Shown here: in pieces, positions 8,468 to 16,984 of the stretch | How the letters are laid out: each line of letters begins with the position of its first letter | Numbering within the stretch: the stretch's first letter is position 1 | Assembly (NCBI GenBank): GCA_910588335.1 | Contig: CAJUQV010000019.1 | Coordinates: 1-64,000, forward strand | Length of the DNA stretch: 64,000 bases | From: an uncultured Ruminiclostridium sp. | GTDB lineage: Bacteria; Bacillota; Clostridia; Oscillospirales; Ruminococcaceae | Direction: 5' to 3' | The notes under the pieces: generated by a model | Told to the model about the DNA's origin: nothing | Seen by the model: the letters and a program-made list of their open reading frames with translations, nothing else | Databases searched by the model: none | Position numbers and translations under genes: made by a program

Positions 8468-9826
8468 ATGAAAATTATTAAAAATATAACCGCAATAGCA
8501 GCAGCCACCGCAATGGCTGCGGGAATGTCATCGGTTTTGTTATTCGCAGAGGATGCGTACACGCTTCATGTTGATTCCGAAAGTGCAAGCGTAGGTGAAA
8601 CGGTTGCGGTAAATATTGTTATCGACACGGGAAGCACAGGCGTGGGTGCAATCGCGTTCAAGCTGAATTATGATCCAGATGAACTTGAGCTGATTTCCGC
8701 AAAACCCGGCGACGATCTAAAAGGCTGGATTACAGGCGACGTAGACAGCGATGGAAACAACAGCCTTAACCTCAGTGAAGCTGGAACAATAGGTTTCGGC
8801 TATGTTGCAATGGGCAGCGGCTTTTCCGGAAAAAGCGCCTCCATTATAAACGCTTCATTTACTGTGCTTAAACCCAACGCCAAATTTACTCTGACTGATG
8901 TAGTAATCGGCGCTAACGATATTGACGGAACAGATATTACCGAACAAGGAAGCTTTGATGACAATAGCGTTATAGAATGTTCCCACAAGAACACTGAGGA
9001 AAATATAACGGAAGCTACCTGCAAAGACGAAGGAAAAAGAGATGTCACATGTATAGACTGTGGCAAGCTTGTCAAAACAGAAACGATTGCAAAAACAAAC
9101 GATCACATATGGGACAACGGCACCGTTACCATCAAGCCCACCTGTGACAAAAAAGGAGTGAAAACCTTCACATGCACCGTGTGCAACGAAACCAAAACGG
9201 ATGAAATAGCCGCTTGGGGACATAGTTGGGATCAGGGAGAAGTAACCAAAAAGCCAACCTGCACCGAAAAGGGAATAAAAATCTTTACCTGTTCCAAGTG
9301 CAATGAAACCAAAACAGAAGAAATCGCCTCTATCGGCCACGATTGGGACGAATGGTCGGTAACCAAAGAAGCCACCGCCGACGAAGAAGGCGAAGAAATG
9401 CGCGAATGCAAAAATTGCGGTGAAAATGAAACAAGAGCTATTGCAAAGCTCCCCGCGGAGAGCACTGTCACGAGTTATTCGGGCGACGGTTTCCATGTTC
9501 CAGAAACAACCGTAACATCCACTACACCTGCCGAAAGCCAAACTGTTACTATTGCGGATACGACAACATCCGCTGCGGTTATTACTCAGAACCCCGAAAC
9601 GACAACCACCGCCGTTACCGCCGCTGCAACAAAACCTGTTGACAATACTACGTCAACCTCAATCGGTAATGTTAACACTGACACCCCTAACAATGAAAAC
9701 AATAATGTCGGAAATACCGACAGCGGAAATTCGGATGATAAAAACAGCGACACAGGTATGATGCTCGCCGTCGTACCTGCCGTTGCAGCTGCCGTGGGAG
9801 TAATAATGTTTAAAAAGAAGAAGTAA
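8468..9826 (+). CDS. Cell-surface cohesin protein with sortase-type C-terminus (scaffoldin-like)
   Basis: A 452-residue protein. Residues 1-28 are a signal peptide (ending LLFAEDAY). One cohesin domain spans about 30-170 (VGAIAFKLNYDPDELEL; GTIGFGYVA). Then come four imperfect repeats of about 40-45 residues with CxxC pairs (CIDC, CTVC, CSKC, CKNC) and repeated KPTC and GHSWDQG-like segments. A Thr/Asn-rich linker follows (about 326-425). The C-terminus is NSDTG, a hydrophobic segment (431-447) and FKKKK. That tripartite end resembles a sortase signal with NSDTG in the place of (N/S)PxTG. Expected role: display dockerin-bearing proteins on the cell wall, as ScaE does in Ruminococcus flavefaciens. 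It is 17 bases from the dockerin reading, with RBS AAGGAG, so the two are probably co-transcribed. Confidence 0.8.
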   Translation: MKIIKNITAIAAATAMAAGMSSVLLFAEDAYTLHVDSESASVGETVAVNIVIDTGSTGVGAIAFKLNYDPDELELISAKPGDDLKGWITGDVDSDGNNSLNLSEAGTIGFGYVAMGSGFSGKSASIINASFTVLKPNAKFTLTDVVIGANDIDGTDITEQGSFDDNSVIECSHKNTEENITEATCKDEGKRDVTCIDCGKLVKTETIAKTNDHIWDNGTVTIKPTCDKKGVKTFTCTVCNETKTDEIAAWGHSWDQGEVTKKPTCTEKGIKIFTCSKCNETKTEEIASIGHDWDEWSVTKEATADEEGEEMRECKNCGENETRAIAKLPAESTVTSYSGDGFHVPETTVTSTTPAESQTVTIADTTTSAAVITQNPETTTTAVTAAATKPVDNTTSTSIGNVNTDTPNNENNNVGNTDSGNSDDKNSDTGMMLAVVPAVAAAVGVIMFKKKK

Positions 9827-9900
9827 TTTTTCGGTTGAGAAATTAAGAAGTTACGTATTTATTATTTCATAATTAAGCGTAAGAAAATCTCCTAAAATGT

Positions 9901-9941
9901 ACTGCGATCTTGCTCAAAAAGTGGGATTGCAGTCTTTTTTT
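9901..9941 (+). terminator. Rho-independent terminator after the cohesin gene
   Basis: ACTGCGATC pairs with GATTGCAGT (one G-T pair) and is followed by a run of seven T residues, 75 bases after the cohesin stop codon. Confidence 0.7.
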
Positions 9942-10056
9942 ATAAAACTATATTTTCTTAACATTTTTGGTAAAATGTTTTCTTAAAATATTATTACATT
10001 TGTTTAAAATGTCGAAAAGCCTTATATTATAAGGGGTTTTTTTGTATTATTAAAGA

Positions 10057-10085
10057 TTGCGTCAGAGGGGTGTTTGTGTTATAAT
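10057..10085 (+). promoter_or_regulatory. Promoter for the priming glycosyltransferase gene
   Basis: TTGCGT at 10057-10062 and TATAAT at 10080-10085 with a 17-base spacer, 55 bases before the start codon at 10140. A short hairpin with a T run lies just upstream, around 10020-10043. Confidence 0.5.
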
Positions 10086-10139
10086 TAGTTTATACCTTTA
10101 TAATTAACGTATACTTTTTATAAGGATAAAATAAAAAAT

Positions 10140-11612
10140 ATGATAAAAGAAAACCAGAAGCTTCTCAATTATGTGAACGTAATAAGCGACGCGGTGATGG
10201 GGCTCTTATCAATTATAATCTCATATCTCTTCACCTTCTACATACTCAATCTCGATAAAAATTTCCCCCTTATCGACTATATAAAGCTAAGTTGTATTTT
10301 TATACCGATTCAGCTTATGACATACGCCTGTATGAGACTGTACGACTCGTTCCGAACCAAAAGCTTTGCTTCGGAATTCGGACGGCTGTTTTTTGCTTTC
10401 GTTTTTGACGGGCTGTTTATAATCGCGCTTTTGTATGTTATAAAAATTTTCAATTTTTCTCGAATAGCACTTTTCATTTTTTTGCTCACCGATCTGATAA
10501 TCATTTCGGCGAAGCGGTTCGCAATGCGGAAAATGCTGAAAAATCTCCGTAAAAAGGGATATAACAGAAAATCCGTCATAATAATAGGAAGCGGCCAGGC
10601 AGCTCAGGATTACCTCAGAACGATAAACAGGGAAAAGGATTACGGCTATGTGTGCGCGGGATATATATCGGACACGCAGACGCTTTCCGCCAAGTGGCTG
10701 GGGAGCTTTGACAAGCTCACCGCCGCGCTGAAGCTGAAAAACTACGACGAGGCGATATGCGCGCTGAACGTTGAACAGTCGGGAATGCTGGGGGCGGTGG
10801 TGGAAGCCTGTGAGCTTACAGGAACCAAGATTTCCGTTATTCCCTCGATTTACAACTATATGACTCCCTCCTCTTCCATAGATGTGGTGGGGGCCATACC
10901 TACCATAAACATTCGCAGAATTCCCATGGATAATATGGGAAACGCGTTTCTTAAGCGCACTGTGGATATTTTGGGTTCGTTGATGCTGCTGATACTTACG
11001 TCTCCCGTGGTTCTCACCTCCATGATAGTGATAAAGCTGACAATGGGCGGGAGCGTGATATTCAGGCAGCGCAGAATAGGGCTTAACAAGAAGGAATTCA
11101 TCATGTACAAGCTAAAATCTATGAGGGATAACGAAAGCTCGGACACCGCATGGAGCACCGACGATGATCCGAGAAAGACCAAATACGGCGCATTTATGAG
11201 AAAATTTTCCATAGACGAGCTGCCGCAGCTTGTAAACGTGCTTAAAGGAGAAATGAGTCTTGTGGGACCGCGGCCGGAGATACCTTATTACGTAAACAGC
11301 TTCAAGGACGAGATACCTATGTATATGATAAGGCATCAGGTGAAGCCGGGAATAACCGGATGGGCTCAGATTCACGGCTATCGGGGAGATACTTCCATTG
11401 CCAAACGGGTGGAATACGATATCAGTTACATAGAAAACTGGAGCTTTTTCCTCGATATATCGATAATTTTACGCACGGCTTTAAGCGGATTCGTAAATAA
11501 TGAGAAGCTGAAAGTTTTCGAGGGGTCGAAAAAGACAAAGACGGAAAAAAACGCGGAGACGGAGGCTGTCAGTACAAATACTCAGGAATTTGTGAAAGTG
11601 ACGCAGAAGTAG
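10140..11612 (+). CDS. Polyprenyl-phosphate sugar phosphotransferase (exopolysaccharide priming enzyme)
   Basis: 490 residues, the usual length for WbaP/WcaJ-type enzymes that load the first sugar phosphate onto undecaprenyl phosphate at the membrane. Four or five N-terminal membrane segments (about 15-125) are followed by a CoA-binding-like nucleotide domain (VIIIGSGQAAQDY, 145-157). A further membrane segment (about 276-300) leads into the bacterial sugar transferase domain. The latter has FRQRRIGLNKKEF, KLKSMRD, KFSIDELPQLVNVLKGEMS and VGPRPEIP, all hallmarks of the family, with the conserved Asp-Glu pair in IDELPQ. No other polysaccharide genes are adjacent, so the polymer it serves is unknown. 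The C-terminal 30 residues are Lys/Glu-rich and unconserved. Confidence 0.9.
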   Translation: MIKENQKLLNYVNVISDAVMGLLSIIISYLFTFYILNLDKNFPLIDYIKLSCIFIPIQLMTYACMRLYDSFRTKSFASEFGRLFFAFVFDGLFIIALLYVIKIFNFSRIALFIFLLTDLIIISAKRFAMRKMLKNLRKKGYNRKSVIIIGSGQAAQDYLRTINREKDYGYVCAGYISDTQTLSAKWLGSFDKLTAALKLKNYDEAICALNVEQSGMLGAVVEACELTGTKISVIPSIYNYMTPSSSIDVVGAIPTINIRRIPMDNMGNAFLKRTVDILGSLMLLILTSPVVLTSMIVIKLTMGGSVIFRQRRIGLNKKEFIMYKLKSMRDNESSDTAWSTDDDPRKTKYGAFMRKFSIDELPQLVNVLKGEMSLVGPRPEIPYYVNSFKDEIPMYMIRHQVKPGITGWAQIHGYRGDTSIAKRVEYDISYIENWSFFLDISIILRTALSGFVNNEKLKVFEGSKKTKTEKNAETEAVSTNTQEFVKVTQK

Positions 11613-11716
11613 GGTGTGGGAAGAGGATACACGGTTTAAAGTTTAAAAAGGGTTTTGTAAAAAGGTTTTTACCGTTCGGGGATAACCCCGAAGGGAGACT
11701 TGCGCTTACCGAAACA

Positions 11717-11777
11717 GGGGAAGCCCTCTCTAGCAGGGCTTCCCCTCTTAAAAAACGCCCCACCGGGGCGTTTTTTA
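11717..11777 (+). terminator. GC-rich hairpin followed by a strong terminator
   Basis: GGGGAAGCCCT pairs with AGGGCTTCCCC (11717-11745). Immediately after, AAAAAACGCCCC pairs with GGGGCGTTTTTT (11750-11776), a near-perfect bidirectional rho-independent terminator. Further short palindromes (for example AAAGGGC-GTT-GCCCTTT around 11850) fill the DNA to about 11900; no gene is seen there. Confidence 0.7.
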
Positions 11778-11938
11778 ATTCACCCATTTCGGAGCGCTTT
11801 CAGAGGCGTAAGGGTTTCGCCCTCTACGGAGGGCGACCAAAGGGCGTTGCCCTTTGGAATCCTACTTCCTTTCTGGATCCCAAAAAGGAAGCGAAAAAAG
11901 AATTGAGTGTTTTTATAACCGATTTTGAATTATTTGGA

Positions 11939-12558
11939 TTATTTTTCGATATATTCTCTGTCTCTGGTGCCTAAGGTGTTTTTGAAGATTACGGCGTCGA
12001 TTTCGTCTTTGTCGAAGGTGTATTCTACGGAGCCGTGCCAGCCGTTTGTCAAGTTTTGGGGCTCGTAACGTCTGAAAAGGGCGTCTTCTACGGGGAAGTA
12101 GCCAACAGTGCAGGAGGAAGATGTCATGATAACGCACGGTGTGAGAGTATGTGGGCGCGTATGAAAAACGAGCTGTTTTATCTTCGGGGGCGAAAATCCG
12201 AGAATTACACGTTGGAAGAACTAAAAACACTTGTTTGGCGCTACTTTATGAGTTATTGGAACAATCGGAGAATCTGTTCGGCAATAGGCGGCATGCCGCC
12301 TGCTGAAAAAAGGCGGCGTTATTATGCAGCGCTGAGTGCCGCCGCATGACGCACCCGCACAAATATCCACTCCGCTTACGCTCCGTGGATATTTGTGCGG
12401 AAGTAACTAAAACTTGCTGAAATTTTTTGAGTAAATTGTGTCAAGTGATATTGACAAAATCAAACTCGTATTGCCTGTCACCGGTGATAATGATTTTCCC
12501 TTCTCTTAAGGTGAGGTAATAATAGCCGAAGAAATTTCGGAAGCCTTTTATCGTTCAT
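11939..12558 (-). pseudogene. Unidentified minus-strand gene split by an IS3 remnant
   Basis: Two coding-like stretches on the minus strand flank the IS3 remnant. The upstream one (about 12457-12555) reads GFRNFFGYYYLTLREGK and ITGDRQYEFDF. The downstream one (11939 to about 12103) reads VGYFPVEDALFRRYEPQN and ends DREYIEK. An ATG at 12558 with AAAGGAAATG upstream is a plausible original start but would need a frameshift to enter the first stretch. Together they look like one protein of roughly 90 residues interrupted by the insertion. I do not recognise the family. Confidence 0.35.
12104..12456 (+). mobile_element. IS3-family (IS150-like) right-end remnant, copy 1
   Basis: Encodes only the C-terminal part of an IS3 integrase-type transposase: GRCHDNARCESMWARMKNE, then WRYFMSYWNNRRIC and a stop at 12349. 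The catalytic Glu in the CES motif is present but the two upstream Asp residues are missing. After the stop is a hairpin (CCGCACAAATATCCAC...GTGGATATTTGTGCGG) and an IS end like TTGTGTCAAGTGATATTGACA. The same order is found in copy 2 at 44473-44937. No left end is present, so it is immobile. Confidence 0.75.
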
Positions 12559-12895
12559 CTGCATTTCCTTTCTTTTTGATTTTTGAAGCTTCGACTATAA
12601 GACGGGAGAAAAGGAGGGAAGGTTGGGCGAAAAATTATTTTTTTGGGATTTTATTTAATTTTCAATGAACGATCTCAGAGGCTTTCGGCGTTTCCGGCTT
12701 GGCGTTAGGGATTCCGAAAGCAATTTTTTGGGGTGCTGTACGCAAATGTCGAAAACAGGGTGTGTGGTATGAGGGAGAGGGGGAATTTTCAGCGATGATA
12801 TTGTATAATTTAACGGTACTTGACGTTTGAAGAGAAAGTGATATTGGCAGTGCAACAGCATTTACTTTTCAGGGAAGAATCGGAATTTGAAGATT

Positions 12896-13594
12896 TCAAT
12901 CAAACATTTTCAATAATTCGTCCAATGAATTTATTTCTTTATTTTGTCCATAATTTTTTTTTGCGTTATCTCTATTTATCAGAATTGAATATATCCCTGC
13001 ATTGGCGGCACACACTATATCCTTTTCTTCATCACCGACAAATGCCATTTCTTTAATATCAGTCCGCATTTTTTCCGATAAGAGCTTTAATCCCTTCGCA
13101 CAAGGCTTTCTATAACCCACATCATTGGAAGTAAACGGATAATCTATATATTTTATTACCGCATCGATATCTTCCAATGCGTACACATTGTCCATACCAT
13201 ATGCGACATCGGATAACGTTCCCAACAATATTCCTTTATCGGAAAGTTTTTTGAGAGTTTCTTCAACTTCCGGAAAAAGAGAGGCGTCTTGCTTAAAATA
13301 TAAATAAAAATGATACTTAACTTGCTCTATATCTTTCAACGGAATGTCCATAGCGCTCAGAATCTCATAAAAAATCCGGTTAGAAGATACTTCATAATCC
13401 CGTGGATTCACTCTTGTGTTATATTTAGTCAGTATACGATGAGCAAGCTGATAGTGATTTTCCGAAAAAACGTATCCGAATTTTTCGGAAACACTTTCAA
13501 ATGCGGATCTGTATAATTCCGACCAATTTAACGGTTTTTTATACTCAACCAGAGTTTGTCCAATGTCAAAAACAATAGCTTTAAGCATAGACAA
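12896..13594 (-). CDS. HAD-superfamily hydrolase
   Basis: 232 residues with all four HAD motifs. Motif I is FDIGQT (residues 9-14; the nucleophile is the first Asp, and Gly replaces the second Asp, which is common in dehalogenase-like members). Motif II is GTLSD, motif III is KPCAKG and motif IV is GDEEKDI. A helical cap lies between motifs I and II, as in phosphoglycolate phosphatase or subfamily I phosphatases. Phosphatase activity on a small metabolite is expected; the substrate cannot be read from the sequence. It stands alone, with the start preceded by GGAGGGAATT. The stop lies close to the end of the IS-affected region. Confidence 0.8.
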   Translation of the reverse strand: MSMLKAIVFDIGQTLVEYKKPLNWSELYRSAFESVSEKFGYVFSENHYQLAHRILTKYNTRVNPRDYEVSSNRIFYEILSAMDIPLKDIEQVKYHFYLYFKQDASLFPEVEETLKKLSDKGILLGTLSDVAYGMDNVYALEDIDAVIKYIDYPFTSNDVGYRKPCAKGLKLLSEKMRTDIKEMAFVGDEEKDIVCAANAGIYSILINRDNAKKNYGQNKEINSLDELLKMFD

Positions 13595-13635
13595 TTCCCT
13601 CCGCCAAATTCCGATTTTTAGGTTTACATCGATAT

Positions 13636-13684
13636 TAATACTAATACCTTTTAAAACTGTGGGATTAGCATTAATTATAGCATA
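13636..13684. repeat. Variable-hairpin repeat, copy B (partial)
   Basis: Starts TAATACTAAT and shares the CCTTTTAAAACTGT-GG loop with copies A, C and D. CTAATACC pairs imperfectly with GGGATTAG. The second hairpin and the right end are missing or decayed. Confidence 0.5.
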
Positions 13685-13750
13685 CCACTATCAGATAATC
13701 AAGAAAGGATTTATCAATGTCAATGAAATAAGTTTTGATATATTTGAATG

Positions 13751-14062
13751 AAAGCAAATGCTGTTGAACCTGGGAGGTTGGGTATGGGGAATAAGAGGTT
13801 GTGGGGTGGGATAGGCGGCGCAGACGCGAACGGAGCGGAGCGAATGCGAAGCGTCGACAAATTTTCCGTTAGGAAAATTTGGGCTGCGCCCCCTGCGGTT
13901 GGGCAATTATCGGTGTAGGAACAGTTTTAACTGATGAAGCGCGTTGCGAAGTTTGACAGGCAAGACGGAAACAAAGTATTTCACGGGTACGCAATCGGAG
14001 ACAATAACGGAGGATTATTGGACGGTATCGTGTGATGGGAGCAGTTATATAGAGGAAAAAAG
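13751..14062. other. Gene-free stretch with a hairpin and a possible gene remnant
   Basis: Contains a perfect 10-base hairpin (CAAATTTTCC-GTTA-GGAAAATTTG, 13858-13881) in GC-rich repetitive DNA. From about 13950 to 14066 on the plus strand is a coding-like stretch ending SYIEEKS and a stop, without a start codon or ribosome site. It may be the 3' end of a lost gene. I cannot identify it. Confidence 0.3.
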
Positions 14063-15385
14063 TTAAGATTTAAGCAAATTCCTCCTCCCAAAACCGATAA
14101 CCAACCCCAAACTAACCCCTGCCGTCACCGCCTCCGCAGCAAAATACGAAAGCCAAACCCCATCAATGCCCCCAAAAAAAGAAAGCAAAACCGCCGCGGG
14201 TATCAGCAGCAAAAGCCCTTTTAGAAGAGATATTACCGCCGCCTGCACCGCCATTTTCATTGCGGCAAAATAATTGCATATTATTATATTAAACGCCGCG
14301 AACGGTATCGCGGAAAAATACAGTTTTAACCCGTTCACCGCCACACCTTGTAGCTCCGCGCTTTTTTCGCTGTTGAATATTTCGGTTATCGGTTCGGGGA
14401 TAATCAGAATAACCCCGTAAATCACGGCGGATAAAGCCAAGGCAAAAATAATGCCGTATCTCAAGGTCTGCTTTATATAAATCCTATTCCCTTCCCCATA
14501 GCTTCTGCTTATAATAGGCTGCATTCCCTGTGAAATACCCGACATTACCGCAACTGCAACTATCGCCAAATTGGCTATTACACCGTAAGCCGCCACACCA
14601 GTGTTGCCTAACAGATCAAGTATAAGCAGATTGAACACTATCACAACGGCGGCATTGGCTACCTCGTTCACAAAAGCAGAAGTGCCCGTAGCTGCGCAGG
14701 AAAGTGCGGTAAAAAACCTGACGCCTTTCATTCTAAAATGAAAATTATTGTGTTTTTTTATAATGTGAAGAGACAAAACACATATGCTGATTACTGGAGA
14801 CATCACCGTCGCCAGAACCGCTCCGGTCATTCCCATATTAAGTGGGAAAATGAAAATATAGTCAAGAAGCACGTTGGAAAGGCTCCCCGTAAGGGTCGCC
14901 GCCATGGCGAGACGGGGAGCCCCGTCGTTTCTTACGAATCCCGCCAGGGTATTGTTTATCAGAAAAGCGGGGGTAAAGGAAAGCAGGAGCTTAAGATATA
15001 TATCCGTCATTTCAAAAACAGCGCTGTCGGCGCCGAGGATTCTTGCCAGCGGAGATGAAAATAAGAGTCCCGCCGCCATAAAGACAAATGACACCAAAAG
15101 TCCCGCTGTTAAAGTGCTTGTGAATATTTCATCGGCCTTTTCGGCGCTTCCCTCTCCCCGCGCTATGGCGTATCTTGTGCCGCCGCCAACGCCCATCATT
15201 ACACAAAAGCCGTACATAAAACTGTATACCGGTATCGCAAGATTAAGGGCGGTAAGTCCCGATTCGCCCATACCCATTGAGATAAACAATGTGTCGGTGA
15301 ATATATAGCAGGATACGCCCAAGGTACCGAAAATACTAAGCAAAGTATATTTTATAAATTCTTTAAAGCAGCTATTGCTTTTCAT
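14063..15385 (-). CDS. MATE-family multidrug/Na+ antiporter
   Basis: 440 residues with about 12 hydrophobic segments, the normal size and topology for a MATE exporter. Two homologous halves are visible: the first begins near FGTLGVSCYIFTDTLFIS and the second around GISQGMQPIISRSYGEG, a motif typical of the DinF/MepA-like branch. It probably exports organic cations or drugs using an ion gradient at the cytoplasmic membrane. It starts with RBS AAAGGAGCG and is a single gene. Downstream DNA (13951-14062) holds only a possible gene remnant. The substrate is unknown. Confidence 0.9.
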   Translation of the reverse strand: MKSNSCFKEFIKYTLLSIFGTLGVSCYIFTDTLFISMGMGESGLTALNLAIPVYSFMYGFCVMMGVGGGTRYAIARGEGSAEKADEIFTSTLTAGLLVSFVFMAAGLLFSSPLARILGADSAVFEMTDIYLKLLLSFTPAFLINNTLAGFVRNDGAPRLAMAATLTGSLSNVLLDYIFIFPLNMGMTGAVLATVMSPVISICVLSLHIIKKHNNFHFRMKGVRFFTALSCAATGTSAFVNEVANAAVVIVFNLLILDLLGNTGVAAYGVIANLAIVAVAVMSGISQGMQPIISRSYGEGNRIYIKQTLRYGIIFALALSAVIYGVILIIPEPITEIFNSEKSAELQGVAVNGLKLYFSAIPFAAFNIIICNYFAAMKMAVQAAVISLLKGLLLLIPAAVLLSFFGGIDGVWLSYFAAEAVTAGVSLGLVIGFGRRNLLKS

Positions 15386-15442
15386 TTTGTCGCTCCTTTA
15401 CAATACGGTAAAAATCAAACAGATAATTGCGCCTAATAAAAC

Positions 15443-15492
15443 AGCGCCGTCTATCCTGTCTTCAAAGGCCTAATGACAGGATACACGGCGCT
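15443..15492 (-). terminator. Terminator hairpin of the SpoIID/sortase operon
   Basis: GCGCCGT-CTATCCTGTC pairs with GACAGGATA-CACGGCGC around a 14-base loop, lying between the SpoIID-like stop (15536) and the MATE start. On the minus strand it is followed by TGTTTTATT, a weak T run. Confidence 0.6.
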
Positions 15493-15535
15493 TCTTTTCT
15501 ACCCGGCGGCAGAAAAGCGGGTTATTTTTTCAATA

Positions 15536-16948
15536 TTACATTATTACAGTTCCGGGATAATAAAATTCCAGTATTTCCTTATAATCGTAGCCCCAATAAT
15601 TCGCTAAATTGTTAGCTCCGTGCTGGCTCAGACCCACACCGTGACCGTAGCCGTAGGTAGTGAAGGTGAATTTTTCCGTATCGGAGCTGTAGGATACCTC
15701 AAAGCTGGCGGAGCGCAGACCGAAGTCCATTATTTTTTCGCGCATTACACGGCCGGTTATCTGTACGGCATCGCCGTCGCTGTCTATGTACTCAGTTTGT
15801 CCACCTATGCTGAAACTTCCCACATAAACGTTGTCAACATAATCCTTTATGGCAAACCATGTGCCCGGATCGCCGCCTAACTCTATTCCCGTGGCGTCTC
15901 TTACCTTGTTTCTTATCTCCTCGGAGGTGAATGTGGTCTTTACGCCGTAATTTGGATCGTAAAGAGAGTCAAGCTCGCATCTTTGGCTCTGAAGATAAGG
16001 ATAGTCAATTCCCCAGACGTTTTTTGCCGAGGATGTGTAGCCCGCCGTTGAGGCTCCGTAAACCGCCTGTATCAAGGTTCCGTTATAGTATACGGCCTGC
16101 CCCAGCACTTCATTTACACAGGATTTCACCGTGTCGTTGGGGGTTTTTACCGCAACGTAAGGGACATTGCCGTTGTCGTTGTAATATTTTATGTAGGTAT
16201 AAGCGGCTACTGCCTGTGCTTTTATCGCTTCCTCATTAAATCCTCCGCCTATTTCTCCCATTACCACCTGCGCCAGTATTTCAGCAGCATCGCCGGTAAC
16301 ACTTCCGCCGCTTCCCGTGTATCTTACGGTAAGCTCTCCCGCATATACGGCGGGGGGAACGGTTGTTTCTGGCGGGGTTGTGGTTTCCTCGGTATAAGTT
16401 TCTGTTTCTTCGGGAGTTGTCTCCTCGGTTATCGGCTCAGTGGTGGTTTCTTCCGTCGTTTCGGGAGGGGAGGTTTCCGTGGGAGGATGCTCGGTGGTTG
16501 TAAGGGCGGTAGTAGCTGCGGCTTCCGTTGTGGTCGCTGCCGTTGTGGTTGTCTCCGTATAATCCTTTTCGGTTTCAGTTGCGGAAGAGGTCGACACAGC
16601 CGATTCCGCCGCCTCCGAATAGCCCGCGGGAACGGTCACCGCCCCGTTAAGCTCAAAGGGGATAACGGGAGAAAATATTTTAATATCGGTATATTCGGGA
16701 AACGTAATTATTAACGGCTCTTCGTTGTATCCGGCCGTTTCGGGAACATTTGCGCCGTCCGTATCCGAAGCGTTTTCGTCTCCCGTTTCTTTTTTGTTGT
16801 CTGACGTTTTATCGCTTTCGGGCACGGACACGTCTTTTTTAACAGATTCGCCTATGCTTTCGATCCTTCCGGTGCTCCCGAAAAGAAAAACATAGCACAA
16901 AGTTATGACAAGGGATACCGTAATTTTTATATATGCGCCTTTTCCCAT
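15536..16948 (-). CDS. spoIID: SpoIID/LytB-domain peptidoglycan lytic protein
   Basis: 470 residues. An N-terminal membrane segment (about 7-25) is followed by a long Ser/Thr/Glu/Pro-rich linker (about 30-205) and then a SpoIID domain (about 208-470). The domain has the VVMGEIGGGFNEEAIKAQA motif, whose Glu is the predicted catalytic residue of SpoIID lytic transglycosylases, then QAVYGASTAGYTSS and the C-terminal GYGHGVGLSQHGANNLA. SpoIID normally trims peptidoglycan during spore engulfment. The extended linker is unlike the compact B. subtilis protein, so this may be a vegetative surface paralog. It is the last gene of a run of four class B sortases on the same strand, 36 bases from the nearest, suggesting a shared cell-wall role. 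Confidence 0.85.
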   Translation of the reverse strand: MGKGAYIKITVSLVITLCYVFLFGSTGRIESIGESVKKDVSVPESDKTSDNKKETGDENASDTDGANVPETAGYNEEPLIITFPEYTDIKIFSPVIPFELNGAVTVPAGYSEAAESAVSTSSATETEKDYTETTTTAATTTEAAATTALTTTEHPPTETSPPETTEETTTEPITEETTPEETETYTEETTTPPETTVPPAVYAGELTVRYTGSGGSVTGDAAEILAQVVMGEIGGGFNEEAIKAQAVAAYTYIKYYNDNGNVPYVAVKTPNDTVKSCVNEVLGQAVYYNGTLIQAVYGASTAGYTSSAKNVWGIDYPYLQSQRCELDSLYDPNYGVKTTFTSEEIRNKVRDATGIELGGDPGTWFAIKDYVDNVYVGSFSIGGQTEYIDSDGDAVQITGRVMREKIMDFGLRSASFEVSYSSDTEKFTFTTYGYGHGVGLSQHGANNLANYWGYDYKEILEFYYPGTVIM

Positions 16949-16984
16949 TATATCAGCCTTTCTCGAATTTTATCGCTTATGTAA

